Source: Leeia aquatica (GTDB taxonomy: Bacteria; Pseudomonadota; Gammaproteobacteria; Burkholderiales; Leeiaceae). Taken from it: a stretch of 64,000 nt of DNA. The stretch spans positions 558,001 to 622,000 of the forward strand of contig NZ_JABAIM010000002.1 of assembly GCF_012641365.1 (NCBI RefSeq). The letters run 5' to 3'. The notes below the pieces were generated by a model. That model was given only the letters and a program-made list of their open reading frames with translations. It did not search any database and had not been told where the DNA came from. Below are positions 1-8,664 of this stretch, piece by piece; position 1 is the first letter of the stretch, and each line of letters starts with the position of its first letter. Both the position numbers and the translations under genes were made by a program.

Positions 1-1428
1 GGTTTCCACGTGATACGCACCAATATGCTGGGTAATGCCACCCGCTTCGCCCGATGCCACCTTGGCGCGGCGGATGTAATCCAGCAGAGAGGTCTTGCCG
101 TGGTCAACGTGACCCATCACCGTCACCACCGGTGCACGAGACGACAGCTGGTAATCCTGATGTTGCTCGTCGGCATCGGCCAGCATGGCTTCCGGGTCAT
201 CCAGCTTGGCGGCCTTGGCGACGTGGCCCATTTCTTCCACCACGATCATGGCGGTTTCCTGGTCTAGCACCTGATTGATGGTGACCATCGACCCCATCTT
301 CATCATGGTCTTGATCACTTCAGCCGCTTTCACCGCCATGCGGTGCGCCAGTTCGGCCACGGTAATGGTTTCCGGCACCGCAACGTCACGCACCATCGGC
401 TCGGTCGGCGCCTGGAAGGTGGAGTTGGCATCGCTGCCACCACGCTTGCCACCCTTGCGGGAACGACGGTCGTTACTATCGGCACCACCGCGCACCTTCA
501 GGCCACGCTTGCGGTTGCCATCGTCACGCTCATCACGGCCACCACCCTTGCGGGCGTCCTTGTTGTCCTTGCTCGGCGCGGCATCCTTGCGGTCGGTCGC
601 GGCCGGTGCGGCGGGCTTGGCCGCAGCACCACGGGCCGGTGCGGCTTCCGCAGGCTTCGGCGCAGCAGCAGCCTGCTGCTGGGCAGCTTGTGCACGACGC
701 AGACGCTCTTCGCGATCCAGACGGGCCTGACGATCGGCCTCCTGGCGAGCGCGCAGCTCCGCCTGGCGCTTGGCATCCTGCTCACGCGCGGCGATTTCTT
801 CCGGTGTCAGGAAGGCATGTTTGACATGCAGGGTACCCTGGGTCTTGGATTTGGCCTCTGCGGCAGGCTGCGGTGCCGCTGCCGGTGCTTCAGCCACCGG
901 CTCCGGCTGGGCCGCTTCAACTTCGGCCACCACCACGGGCTCCACCACCGGCTCGGGTTCCGGTTCGACCACCACGACCGGCTCCGGCACCACCTCCACT
1001 ACCGGGGCTTCGATAACCGGCTCCGGCTGGGCTACCACCACTTCAGGTGCCTCGACCACCGGCGTTTCAATCACCGGCACCGGAGCTTCCAGCGCAAGGT
1101 CGGCTTCCGCCACCGGGGCTTCCGCAGCTTGTGGTTCGCGCTTCTCGAAGACCCGCTTCTTTTTGACTTCCACCTGAATGGTGCGGCCGCGACCGGCACC
1201 ATCTGCTTGCTTGATGGTGGTGGTTTGGCGGCTGGTCAAGGTAATCTTCTTGTCCGATGCTGCGCCATGCTGACGGCGCAGGTAGTCCAGCAACCGGGAC
1301 TTGTCGGCCTCAGACAGCTGATCATTCAATGAAGACTTGCTCACCCCGGCCGCGCGCAGCTGGTCCAGCAGCAGCTCAGGCCGCAGCTTGAGCTCTTCCG
1401 CAAATTGTGCGACGTTTGTCGTTCCCAT
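1..1428 (-). CDS. infB: translation initiation factor IF-2 (N-terminal part, runs off window)
   Basis: IF-2 is a GTPase that delivers initiator fMet-tRNA to the 30S ribosome. About 476 codons are visible from the ATG at 1428, and the frame is still open at base 1. The start [15 protein letters not shown] is a typical IF2_N domain. It is followed by a long low-complexity linker rich in Ala, Pro, Val and Glu (about residues 100-200), a charged Lys/Arg/Gly stretch, a second IF2_N domain, and the G1 loop [10 protein letters not shown] near the window edge. The GTPase core and C-terminal domains lie outside. It sits 25 bp behind nusA, the standard rimP-nusA-infB arrangement. Identity is certain; only the C-terminal part is unseen. 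Confidence 0.97.
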   Translation of the reverse strand, partial: MGTTNVAQFAEELKLRPELLLDQLRAAGVSKSSLNDQLSEADKSRLLDYLRRQHGAASDKKITLTSRQTTTIKQADGAGRGRTIQVEVKKKRVFEKREPQAAEAPVAEADLALEAPVPVIETPVVEAPEVVVAQPEPVIEAPVVEVVPEPVVVVEPEPEPVVEPVVVAEVEAAQPEPVAEAPAAAPQPAAEAKSKTQGTLHVKHAFLTPEEIAAREQDAKRQAELRARQEADRQARLDREERLRRAQAAQQQAAAAPKPAEAAPARGAAAKPAAPAATDRKDAAPSKDNKDARKGGGRDERDDGNRKRGLKVRGGADSNDRRSRKGGKRGGSDANSTFQAPTEPMVRDVAVPETITVAELAHRMAVKAAEVIKTMMKMGSMVTINQVLDQETAMIVVEEMGHVAKAAKLDDPEAMLADADEQHQDYQLSSRAPVVTVMGHVDHGKTSLLDYIRRAKVASGEAGGITQHIGAYHVET

Positions 1429-1453
1429 ACTCGCTCCTTGTTCCCGGAGTGTC

Positions 1454-2932
1454 TCAGTTAAACCAGTGTGCACGGGCCTTCAGGATCAGCGCCTTGGCGC
1501 GCTCCTCGTCGATGCCGGTCATCTCGACCAGCTCATCAACGGCCAATTCGGCCAGGTCATCACGGGTTTGAATACCATGTTCTACCAGCTTGTGTGCGAT
1601 GGCGCTGTCCACACCGTCCACCGATTGCAGGTCCATTGCACCTGCTTCCAGCTGTTCCTCGCTGGCGATGGCACGGGTCAACAGTGCATTACGGGCACGA
1701 CTGCGCAGTTCGTTCACAGTGTCTTCATCGAAGGCATCGATTTCCAGCATTTCGGCCAGCGGGACATAGGCTACTTCTTCCAGCGTGGAGAAGCCTTCGT
1801 CCACCAGCACGTCCGCCACTTCTTCATCCACATCCAGCGTGGTGATAAACAGCTGACGGATGGCCGCGAATTCGGCGGCATTCTTTTCTTCCGCCTGATC
1901 CACGGTCATGATGTTGATTTGCCAGCCTGACAGCTCGGAGGCGAGGCGCACGTTCTGGCCACCGCGACCGATGGCAATCGCCAGCTGGTCTTCATCCACC
2001 ACCACGTCCATGCTATGGGCTTCCTCATCCACCGAGATCTTGCTGATCTCGGCCGGAGCCAGCGCGTTGACCACAAAGCTGGCCGGATCGCTGGACCACA
2101 GGATGATGTCCACGCGTTCGCCGGACAGTTCATTGGTCACCGCCGTCACACGGCTGCCGCGCATGCCAATGCAGGTACCCTGCGGGTCAATGCGCGGATC
2201 GTTGCTTTTGACTGCGATCTTGGCGCGCACACCCGGGTCACGCGCCGCGCCCTTCAGCTCGATCAGGCCTTCTTCAATTTCCGGCACTTCCAGCTCGAAC
2301 AGCTTGCCGATGAATTGCGGCGAGGTGCGCGACAGGAACAGTTGCGGACCGCGTGCGGTACGCTCGACCTTGGCGAGGAACGCACGCACCCGGTCGCCCA
2401 CCCGCAGATTTTCCTTCGGGATCATCTGGTCACGCGGCAGCAGGGCTTCCAGCTTGCCGGCTTCGATGATGGCACCGTTACGGTCCATGCGCTTGATCAC
2501 GCCATTGACCAAGTGTTCCTTGCGGGCCAGGAAGTCTTCCAGCAGTTGCTCACGCTCTGCATCACGGATGCGCTGCAAGATCACCTGCTTGGCGGTCTGT
2601 GCGCCAATGCGGCCAAATTCAATGGCTTCCAGCGGCTCCTCCACGAACTCACCCAGTTCGAGCTTGAGTTCCGGATAATCCTCTTCCACCTCGTGCGGCA
2701 TCATTTGCTTGCTGGGGAATTCGAACACGTCCTTTTCGACGATTTCCCAGCGACGGAAGCTCTGGTATTCACCGGTGACACGGTCGATCTGCACACGCAC
2801 ATCGATATCTTCGCTGTAACGCTTCTTGGTGGCCGAGGCCAGCGCATACTCCAGCGCGCCAAACACCACTTCCTTATTGACGTTCTTTTCCCGAGCCAGC
2901 GCGTCGACCAGCAACAGAATTTCACGACTCAT
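1454..2932 (-). CDS. nusA: transcription termination/antitermination factor NusA
   Basis: NusA binds RNA polymerase and nascent RNA, modulating pausing, intrinsic termination and rRNA antitermination. The 492-residue product begins [18 protein letters not shown] and has the N-terminal polymerase-binding domain. An S1 domain follows (about residues 135-200), then two KH domains (with GMRGSRV and [13 protein letters not shown] motifs), and two C-terminal acidic helix-hairpin-helix repeats ending near the stop. The length matches proteobacterial NusA with both C-terminal repeats. It lies between rimP (72 bp upstream) and infB (25 bp downstream), so it is probably cotranscribed from the promoter at 3513-3541. 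NusA often autoregulates this operon, and the leader hairpin here would fit that. Confidence 0.97.
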   Translation of the reverse strand: MSREILLLVDALAREKNVNKEVVFGALEYALASATKKRYSEDIDVRVQIDRVTGEYQSFRRWEIVEKDVFEFPSKQMMPHEVEEDYPELKLELGEFVEEPLEAIEFGRIGAQTAKQVILQRIRDAEREQLLEDFLARKEHLVNGVIKRMDRNGAIIEAGKLEALLPRDQMIPKENLRVGDRVRAFLAKVERTARGPQLFLSRTSPQFIGKLFELEVPEIEEGLIELKGAARDPGVRAKIAVKSNDPRIDPQGTCIGMRGSRVTAVTNELSGERVDIILWSSDPASFVVNALAPAEISKISVDEEAHSMDVVVDEDQLAIAIGRGGQNVRLASELSGWQINIMTVDQAEEKNAAEFAAIRQLFITTLDVDEEVADVLVDEGFSTLEEVAYVPLAEMLEIDAFDEDTVNELRSRARNALLTRAIASEEQLEAGAMDLQSVDGVDSAIAHKLVEHGIQTRDDLAELAVDELVEMTGIDEERAKALILKARAHWFN

Positions 2933-3004
2933 GTCTTGCCTCCGGGGATTCCCAATAACCTTGTCATACCTGCCTGACGGCCGTTTCTCATGAAAACGCC
3001 GCTG

Positions 3005-3442
3005 TTAGAATTCCGGTTCCAGCCGCACCTTGTCGACCTGCGACATCGGTACCGCCTGTGCCTGACCGTTCACCTCAAGGGTCAGCACATCGTCCTGCAG
3101 CCCTTTCAGATGCCCTACCAAGCGTTTGTGCCCATCAAGCGGGGTGCGCAGCTTGACCTTGATCTTGCGACCGGCAAAGCGTACAAAATCCGCCGGTTTG
3201 TTCAGCAAGCGATCCAGACCCGGCGAGGACACCTCCAGCCGGTCATAATCCACGTTCTCCACCAGGAAAACGTTGCTCAACTGGTTGCTGACCCGCACGC
3301 AGTCATCAATGGTGACGCCACCATTGCTCTGGTCCAGCCGGTCGATAAACAGCTGAAAGCCGCCGCGAGGGGTTACCACCAGATCAACCAGCTCAAACCC
3401 CATCCCGCCCAGCGTGTGTTCGACCAATGCGCGAATGTCCAT
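3005..3442 (-). CDS. rimP: ribosome maturation factor RimP
   Basis: RimP is needed for maturation of the 30S ribosomal subunit. The 145-residue protein starts MDIRALVEHTLGGMGFELV and has the two-domain RimP layout, including the conserved stretch VSSPGLDRLL in the first domain and an SH3-like C-terminal domain. I chose the ATG at 3442. A longer reading to 3541 would run back through the promoter and the leader hairpin, and RimP proteins start at this Met. It is the first gene of rimP-nusA-infB. Confidence 0.95.
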   Translation of the reverse strand: MDIRALVEHTLGGMGFELVDLVVTPRGGFQLFIDRLDQSNGGVTIDDCVRVSNQLSNVFLVENVDYDRLEVSSPGLDRLLNKPADFVRFAGRKIKVKLRTPLDGHKRLVGHLKGLQDDVLTLEVNGQAQAVPMSQVDKVRLEPEF

Positions 3443-3457
3443 ACCCGTTCCACAAAC

Positions 3458-3476
3458 AAAAAAAGGGCCGAGGCCC
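3458..3476 (-). promoter_or_regulatory. terminator-like hairpin in the rimP leader (possible attenuator)
   Basis: On the minus strand a short GC stem (GGGC/GCCC around CTCG) is followed at once by seven T residues. It lies between the promoter at 3513-3541 and the rimP start at 3442. The stem is only 4-5 bp, so it could be a weak terminator or a pause site rather than a full stop. Confidence 0.55.
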
Positions 3477-3512
3477 ATCAGTACTGAAAAAGCGAATCCG
3501 ATAAACGGCTGG

Positions 3513-3541
3513 ATTGTACCAGACTTGATGCCGATTGACAA
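3513..3541 (-). promoter_or_regulatory. sigma70 promoter of rimP-nusA-infB
   Basis: The minus strand shows TTGTCA (5 of 6 to the -35 consensus), a 17-bp spacer, and TACAAT (5 of 6 to -10). The predicted start of transcription is near 3506, giving a leader of about 65 nt before the rimP ATG. Confidence 0.75.
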
Positions 3542-3563
3542 AACCGGCCACTATCGCCTGATA

Positions 3564-3593
3564 AAAAAGGCCGGGCAGCACGCTACCCGGCCA
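3564..3593 (-). terminator. rho-independent terminator of the gtsABCD operon
   Basis: A GGCCGGG/CCCGGCC stem read on the minus strand is followed by six T residues, 27 bp downstream of the ATPase stop codon. It separates the sugar transporter operon from the rimP promoter. Confidence 0.85.
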
Positions 3594-3619
3594 ATGTGCA
3601 CGTAAGGTGACACAGGGAA

Positions 3620-4702
3620 TCAGTCGATACGTTGCTCGGTCTTGGGGTCGAACAGTACCGCCTTGCTCAGATCGACGCCGAGGCGAATGGTTTCACCCGG
3701 CAATTTGGCATCCCGCGGATGCACGCGACACACCACTTCCTTGTGGTTCAGTTCGACAAACACCAGGGTATCCGGACCAGTCGGCTCAATGATGTCGACC
3801 TTGCAGTCGTAACCTTCGCTGTTGGCGGTGAGTTGTTCCGGGCGAATGCCCAGCACCACGTCCTTGCCTACCCAGGCTTCCAGACCCTTCTTCTCCGGCA
3901 GCGGGAACACCCAGTGTTGCTCACCGTGCTGAATCTCCACGCCGAGCCCACCCTCGCGGGCCACCAGCTTGGTCGGGATGAAGTTCATCGACGGCGAGCC
4001 AATGAAGCCTGCCACGAACATATTGGCCGGGTTGTCGTAGATTTCCTGTGGGCTGCCGAACTGCTGGATCACGCCATCGCGCATCACGGCAATACGATCA
4101 CCCAGCGTCATGGCCTCAATCTGGTCGTGCGTCACGTACACCACTGTGGTCTTGGTACGCTGATGCAGTAGCTTGATTTCGGTCCGCATCTCCACACGCA
4201 GCTTGGCATCGAGGTTGGACAGCGGCTCGTCAAACAGGAACAGCCCCGGGTTGCGTGCCAGCGCCCGCCCCATCGCCACCCGTTGACGCTGGCCACCGGA
4301 CAGCTGCCCCGGCTTACGGTCCAGCAAATGTTCAATTTGCAGCATTTTGGCCACACGGGCCAAGGTGGTGGCCTGCTCTTCCTTCGGCACGTTACGCATT
4401 TCCATGCCGAAGGTGATGTTCTGCCGCACATTCATGTTGGGATAGAGCGCATAGCTCTGGAACACCATGGCGATATCACGGTCCTTCGGTGGTACATCGT
4501 TCACCACCCGGTCACCGATCACGATTTCGCCGCTGGTGACGCTCTCCAGGCCCGCAATCAGGTTCATCAGGGTGGACTTGCCACACCCGGAAGGCCCGAC
4601 CAGGATCAGGAACTGCCCCGGCTCGATCTCGATATTGATGCCCTTGAGGATGTCGGTCCCGCCGAAGCTCTTTTTGACATTCTTGATTTTCAATGCACGC
4701 AT
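3620..4702 (-). CDS. gtsD: CUT1-family sugar ABC transporter ATP-binding subunit (GtsD/MalK/UgpC type)
   Basis: This is the ATPase that powers the sugar importer. The 360-residue protein has Walker A GPSGCGKST at residues 36-44, a Q-loop (VFQSYALYP), the signature LSGGQRQRV, Walker B LFLFDEPLSNLDA and the switch His in YVTHDQ. A C-terminal TOBE/OB regulatory region of about 120 residues is typical of MalK/UgpC. It is the last gene of a four-gene operon, 29 bp after gtsC and just before a terminator. The glucose/mannose assignment comes from the binding protein at the head of the operon. By sequence alone the ATPase could serve other CUT1 sugars. Confidence 0.9.
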   Translation of the reverse strand: MRALKIKNVKKSFGGTDILKGINIEIEPGQFLILVGPSGCGKSTLMNLIAGLESVTSGEIVIGDRVVNDVPPKDRDIAMVFQSYALYPNMNVRQNITFGMEMRNVPKEEQATTLARVAKMLQIEHLLDRKPGQLSGGQRQRVAMGRALARNPGLFLFDEPLSNLDAKLRVEMRTEIKLLHQRTKTTVVYVTHDQIEAMTLGDRIAVMRDGVIQQFGSPQEIYDNPANMFVAGFIGSPSMNFIPTKLVAREGGLGVEIQHGEQHWVFPLPEKKGLEAWVGKDVVLGIRPEQLTANSEGYDCKVDIIEPTGPDTLVFVELNHKEVVCRVHPRDAKLPGETIRLGVDLSKAVLFDPKTEQRID

Positions 4703-4731
4703 GTTTGCATTCCTTTGCGGGGCGCGCCCCG

Positions 4732-5580
4732 TCAGCCCTTGACGGCGCCGGCGGTGAGGCCGCGCACGAAGTATTTGCCCGCGATGAGGTACACCAGCAT
4801 GGTGGGCAGACCGGCAATGATGGCCGCCGCCATGTCCACGTTGTATTCCTTCACCCCGGTGGAAGTATTCACCAGATTGTTGAGGCCCACCGTAATCGGT
4901 TTGCTGTCTGCTCCGGAGAACACCACGCCAAACAGGAAGTCGTTCCAGATATTGGTGAACTGCCAGATCAGCGTCACCATGAAGATCGGGGTGGACAGCG
5001 GCAGGATGATGCGCCAGAAGATGCGGAAGAACCCTGCGCCATCCAGCGTCGCAGCCTTCACCAGCTCATCCGGAATCGAGATGTAGTAGTTACGGAAAAA
5101 CAGCGTGGTCGACGCAATCCCCATCAGCACGTGCACCGTTACCAGCCCCCAGATTGACTCGGTCAGCCCCAGCCAGCCCAGCGTCTGCGACATCGGCAGC
5201 AGCACCACCTGCAGCGGCATGAACACGCCAAACAGCATCAGCGAGAAGATCAGGTCCGATCCCTTGAAGCGCCACTTGGTCAGCACATAGCCATTGATGG
5301 CCCCCAGCAGGGTGGAGGTCAGCACAGCTGGCACCACCATCATCACCGAATTGAGGAAGTAGGGCTTGAGGCCACTGCATTCAATACCGGTACAGGCACC
5401 CGACCACGCCTTGAGCCAGGCGGTAAAGTCCAGCGCACTGGGCAAGGCCAGCAGGCCGCCGTTGCGGATGTCATCCATCGACTTCAGCGAGGTGGACAGC
5501 ATCACATACATCGGCATCAGGTAGAACAGCGCGGCCAGCAGCAGCACTGCATAAATCACGAAGCGTCCGCTCTTAGCCAT
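4732..5580 (-). CDS. gtsC: sugar ABC transporter permease (GtsC-like, MalG family)
   Basis: An inner-membrane permease of 282 residues with about six transmembrane helices. It carries the EAA loop that docks on the ATPase (DELVKAATLDGAGFFRIFWRIILPLSTP). It begins with a helix after MAKSGRFVIYAV and ends VRGLTAGAVKG, typical of MalG-type permeases. Its start overlaps the end of the gtsB coding sequence by 8 bp, implying translational coupling. It pairs with GtsB as the heterodimeric channel. Family membership is clear; the substrate is inferred from the operon. Confidence 0.9.
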   Translation of the reverse strand: MAKSGRFVIYAVLLLAALFYLMPMYVMLSTSLKSMDDIRNGGLLALPSALDFTAWLKAWSGACTGIECSGLKPYFLNSVMMVVPAVLTSTLLGAINGYVLTKWRFKGSDLIFSLMLFGVFMPLQVVLLPMSQTLGWLGLTESIWGLVTVHVLMGIASTTLFFRNYYISIPDELVKAATLDGAGFFRIFWRIILPLSTPIFMVTLIWQFTNIWNDFLFGVVFSGADSKPITVGLNNLVNTSTGVKEYNVDMAAAIIAGLPTMLVYLIAGKYFVRGLTAGAVKG

Positions 5581-6475
5581 TTTTCTTGTAACCCCGCAGC
5601 TCCGAATACAGATAAGGCACCACGATGGCCGCCAGCATGGCCAGCATCATGGTGGAACTGGCCGCCCCCATACCGAGCTTGCCGCGCTCGAACGCCATGG
5701 TGTACATGAACGAGGCCGGCATGTCGGTGGAGTAACCCGGTCCGCGATTGGTCAGGGCAATCACCAGGTCAAAGCTCTTGATCGCCAGATGCGCCAGAAT
5801 CATGATGGTGCTGAAAAACACCGGGCGCAGCGACGGAATGATGATGCGCCAGTAGATGCGCGGCAGCGAGGCACCATCCACCTGGGCCGCCTTGATGATG
5901 GAATCGTCAATCCCGCGCAAACCGGCAAGGAACAGCGCCATCACGAAGCCCGAGGACTGCCACACCCCAGCAATCACCACCGTGTAGATGGCGTAATCCG
6001 GGTTGACCAGCCAGTCGAAGGTAAAGTTGGGAAAGCCCCAGGACTGCACCAGATGCTCCAGCCCGAACTCCGGGTTCAGCATCCACTTCCAGGCGGTACC
6101 GGTCACGATGAAGGACAGCGCCATCGGGTACAGATAGATACTGCGCAGCGCCCCTTCCAGACGGATCTTCTGATCCAGCAGGATCGCCAGAAACAGGCCC
6201 AGTACCGTGCCCACCAGGATGAACAAGCCGCCGAAAATACCCAGGTTCTTGACCGCCACCCACCAGCGGTCGTTCTCCCACAGTGCCTCATAGTGCACCG
6301 TGCCCGCCCAGTCATAGTTGGGCAGCATGCGGGATTCCGAGAACGACAGGTAGCCGTTCCACAGGATGAAGCCATAAATGAAGATCAGCGACAGCACAAA
6401 GGATGGCGCAACCACCATCTTCGGCAACCACTGGTCCAGTCGGCGCGTGCCGACAACGGATGATTGATCAGACAT
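5573..6475 (-). CDS. gtsB: sugar ABC transporter permease (GtsB-like, MalF family)
   Basis: Inner-membrane permease of 300 residues, partner of GtsC. It has about six helices and the MalF-type EAA loop (DDSIIKAAQVDGASLPRIYWRIIIPSLRP). I chose the ATG at 6475 (MSDQSSVV). It is preceded by AAAGG at a suitable distance, and an upstream extension to 6526 adds an unlikely Cys-containing leader. It follows gtsA after a 172-bp gap that holds a strong hairpin. Confidence 0.9.
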   Translation of the reverse strand: MSDQSSVVGTRRLDQWLPKMVVAPSFVLSLIFIYGFILWNGYLSFSESRMLPNYDWAGTVHYEALWENDRWWVAVKNLGIFGGLFILVGTVLGLFLAILLDQKIRLEGALRSIYLYPMALSFIVTGTAWKWMLNPEFGLEHLVQSWGFPNFTFDWLVNPDYAIYTVVIAGVWQSSGFVMALFLAGLRGIDDSIIKAAQVDGASLPRIYWRIIIPSLRPVFFSTIMILAHLAIKSFDLVIALTNRGPGYSTDMPASFMYTMAFERGKLGMGAASSTMMLAMLAAIVVPYLYSELRGYKKNG

Positions 6476-6561
6476 GACAATACCTTTGCTCGTCAGGCAA
6501 GCCTGTATGCATTGACTATACAACACCCCGTGCAGGACGCACGGTCAGGGCATTGGAAAGT

Positions 6562-6599
6562 GAAAAGGGGCACGCAGCATGACGCTGGTGCCCCTTTTC
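6562..6599 (-). promoter_or_regulatory. intercistronic hairpin between gtsA and gtsB
   Basis: A perfect 12-bp inverted repeat (GAAAAGGGGCAC and its complement) encloses a 14-base loop that can pair further (CAGC/GCTG). It lies 49 bp after the gtsA stop. The T-rich 3' arm makes it terminator-like. Such elements often protect or partly terminate the binding-protein message so that it exceeds the permease messages. Confidence 0.75.
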
Positions 6600-6647
6600 A
6601 CGCCGGGCCTGGGCCCGGCGTCAAGGCTTGCGTCAGACTGGTAACGC

Positions 6648-7907
6648 TTACTTGGCTTGTGCTGCAGCGGCGATCTTGGCCATGGCGTCTTTGGCGCTCA
6701 TGCCGTTGGTGTTCCAGTAGTTGGAAACGGCATCCTTGATGGCGCCTGCAGCAGCCGGGGAAACGGCCATACCGTGGGCGATGGACGGTTGCAGACCGCC
6801 ATTCTTGGCCGTGGCCAGGAAGTCCTTGTTGGACTGCTGGGCGCAGCTGTCAAACTTGTCCATCTTGGAGTCGGTGCGTACCGGGATGGAACCCTTGTTC
6901 AGGTTGAATACTTCCTGGAATTCCGGGCTCAGGATGGCAGCAGCCAGATCGCCTTGTGCCTTGGCATTGTTGGCATCCTTCTGCTTGAACATCACGAAGC
7001 TGTCCACGTTGAAGGTGTAGGCATTGGCGGAACCCGGAGTCGCTGCGCAGACGAAGTCGGTGCCTGGTGCCTTGCCAGCAGCAACGAATTCACCCTTGGC
7101 CCAGTCACCCATGATTTGCATGCCGGCCTTGCCCTGGATCACCATGGCAGTAGCCAGGTTCCAGTCACGACCCGGAGCGCCCTTGTCCACATAGCTCTGG
7201 ATCTTCTTGAACACGGTCAGGGCTTTTTCCATGGTCGGCGACTTCAGCGCCTTCTGGTCCAGCTTCACCAGTGCATCGTTGTAGAACTTGGCACCACCGA
7301 CACCCAGCACCACCGCTTCAAAGGTGGTGAAGTCTTGCCAGTCCTGGCCACCGTGTGCGACCGGGATAATGCCTGCAGCCTTGAACTTGTCGGCCAGCGC
7401 GAAGAATTCGTCCCAGTTGGCCGGAGCCTTGCCGCCCACCTTGTCCAGCGCGGCCTTGTTGACCCACAGCCAGTTCACGCGGTGCACGTTCACCGGGGCC
7501 GCCACGTAAGCGCCCTTGTATTTCATCTGCTGGGACACGACAGACGGCAGCACCTTGTCCCAGTTGTTGGCCTTGGCAACGGCAGAGATGTCTGCCACGC
7601 CGCCTTCAGCCGCCCATTCCTGGATGGCCGGGCCCTTGATCTGTGCAGCTGCAGGCGGGTTGCCCGACACCACGCGCGACTTCAGCACGGTCATGGCATT
7701 GTCACCAGCACCACCAGCCACCGCGAAATCTTTCCAGGTGTGGCCCTTGGCCTGCATCATCTTCTTCAGTTCAGCCACCGATTTGGCCTCACCACCGGAG
7801 GTCCACCAGTGCAGCACTTCCACTTCACCAGCCACCGCTGCACCAGCAGCACTCACTACACCAGCTACGGTCAGGGCTTTGAGCAGGGTTTTCAGTTTCA
7901 GCGACAC
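6648..7907 (-). CDS. gtsA: glucose/mannose-type ABC transporter substrate-binding protein (GtsA-like)
   Basis: Periplasmic sugar-binding protein of 419 residues. The signal peptide is MSLKLKTLLKALTVAGVV followed by a small-residue stretch with likely cleavage after AVA. The mature start EVEVLHWWTSGGEAKSV, and the downstream AVAGGAGDNAMTVLKSR and GNPPAAAQIKG, resemble Pseudomonas GtsA and related glucose/mannose-binding proteins rather than maltose- or glycerophosphate-binding proteins. It is the first gene of gtsABCD and has its own promoter and possible operator. The family (SBP_bac_1) is secure and the sugar is inferred. Confidence 0.88.
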   Translation of the reverse strand: MSLKLKTLLKALTVAGVVSAAGAAVAGEVEVLHWWTSGGEAKSVAELKKMMQAKGHTWKDFAVAGGAGDNAMTVLKSRVVSGNPPAAAQIKGPAIQEWAAEGGVADISAVAKANNWDKVLPSVVSQQMKYKGAYVAAPVNVHRVNWLWVNKAALDKVGGKAPANWDEFFALADKFKAAGIIPVAHGGQDWQDFTTFEAVVLGVGGAKFYNDALVKLDQKALKSPTMEKALTVFKKIQSYVDKGAPGRDWNLATAMVIQGKAGMQIMGDWAKGEFVAAGKAPGTDFVCAATPGSANAYTFNVDSFVMFKQKDANNAKAQGDLAAAILSPEFQEVFNLNKGSIPVRTDSKMDKFDSCAQQSNKDFLATAKNGGLQPSIAHGMAVSPAAAGAIKDAVSNYWNTNGMSAKDAMAKIAAAAQAK

Positions 7908-7947
7908 GTCTCTTCTCCTTACAGGAAAAATTTATAGGTGACAGACA

Positions 7948-7981
7948 AATTGGTGTTGCTGCCTGTTACAGCACGCCAATT
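7948..7981. promoter_or_regulatory. imperfect inverted repeat at the gtsA transcription start (possible operator)
   Basis: AATTGGTGTTGCTG and CAGCACGCCAATT form an imperfect dyad (one mismatch, one gap) around a 7-bp centre. It begins just where transcription from the promoter at 7989-8017 should start, so a bound repressor would block initiation. No sugar regulator gene is present in the window. Confidence 0.5.
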
Positions 7982-7988
7982 GCTGCTC

Positions 7989-8017
7989 ACTATAGACAGC
8001 TACCTTACAGAAGTAAA
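7989..8017 (-). promoter_or_regulatory. sigma70 promoter of gtsABCD
   Basis: Minus strand: TTTACT (4 of 6), a 17-bp spacer, then TATAGT (5 of 6). The predicted start is near 7982, about 75 nt before the gtsA ATG. Confidence 0.65.
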
Positions 8018-8137
8018 TAGCTTTTGTAAGTTTTGAGTAAGTTTTTTGGAGGCACACGGTAAGCAAATGCACATACAAATGACAGCACACCGTCAGCTCC
8101 GCGCTGAAGCTGGCTTCCAATGGCTACACGCAAGCGC

Positions 8138-8560
8138 CTACTTGCGGGCAATCACCAGCAAGCCGCTGACAATCAAGGCAGCGCCCAGCAGCATGCGCAC
8201 GCTGATCTGCTCTCGCAGCAGCAACCAGGCCAGCAGCATGGCCACCACGACACTCCCCTTGTCGATCAGGGCCACGGTGGCCACATCACCGGCCTTCAGC
8301 GCCTTGTAATAAAACACCCAGGAAATGGCGGTGGTCACACCCGACAGGCCCAGCCACAGCAGATTACGCCCATGCAAGGTCTGCCAGCTGGACAGTGGTA
8401 CCGCTTGCGCGGCAAACAGCAGAATGAAGAGGGCGACAAACAGCGTACGCACGGTCAAGCCCAGCTCCGCCGAGATGCCCTGTAACCCTTGCTTGGCGAC
8501 CACAGAAGTAAAGCCCGCAAAAAACATGGATACCACGGCATAGCCCACCCAGCGCTCCAT
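8138..8560 (-). CDS. small EamA/DMT-type membrane transporter
   Basis: A 140-residue protein with five hydrophobic segments, a single EamA repeat instead of the usual two. It includes the characteristic stretches AISWVFYYKALKAGDVATVALIDKGS and a C-terminal helix ending LLVIARK. Such half-size members work as dimers, and substrates differ widely. The ATG at 8560 is favoured because GGAAGGAGG sits 6-7 bases upstream. It lies 104 bp after a two-component pair on the same strand. Function beyond membrane transport cannot be assigned. Confidence 0.75.
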   Translation of the reverse strand: MERWVGYAVVSMFFAGFTSVVAKQGLQGISAELGLTVRTLFVALFILLFAAQAVPLSSWQTLHGRNLLWLGLSGVTTAISWVFYYKALKAGDVATVALIDKGSVVVAMLLAWLLLREQISVRMLLGAALIVSGLLVIARK

Positions 8561-8664
8561 GTTCACCCTCCTTCCCATTGCACTGCATCACAGGCGTTTG
8601 GACTTACCGACCGGGTACCAGGCCAGGCATGACCATTGCAGCCATCCTGCATTCAAGCCAGCAA

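Noticed and set aside
343-1332. Open frames and repeat-like GGCTCCGG runs opposite the infB N-terminal region
   Set aside because: The repeats come from Val-Glu-Pro-Ala-rich codons of the IF-2 linker and vary in unit length, so this is not a tandem repeat element or a gene.
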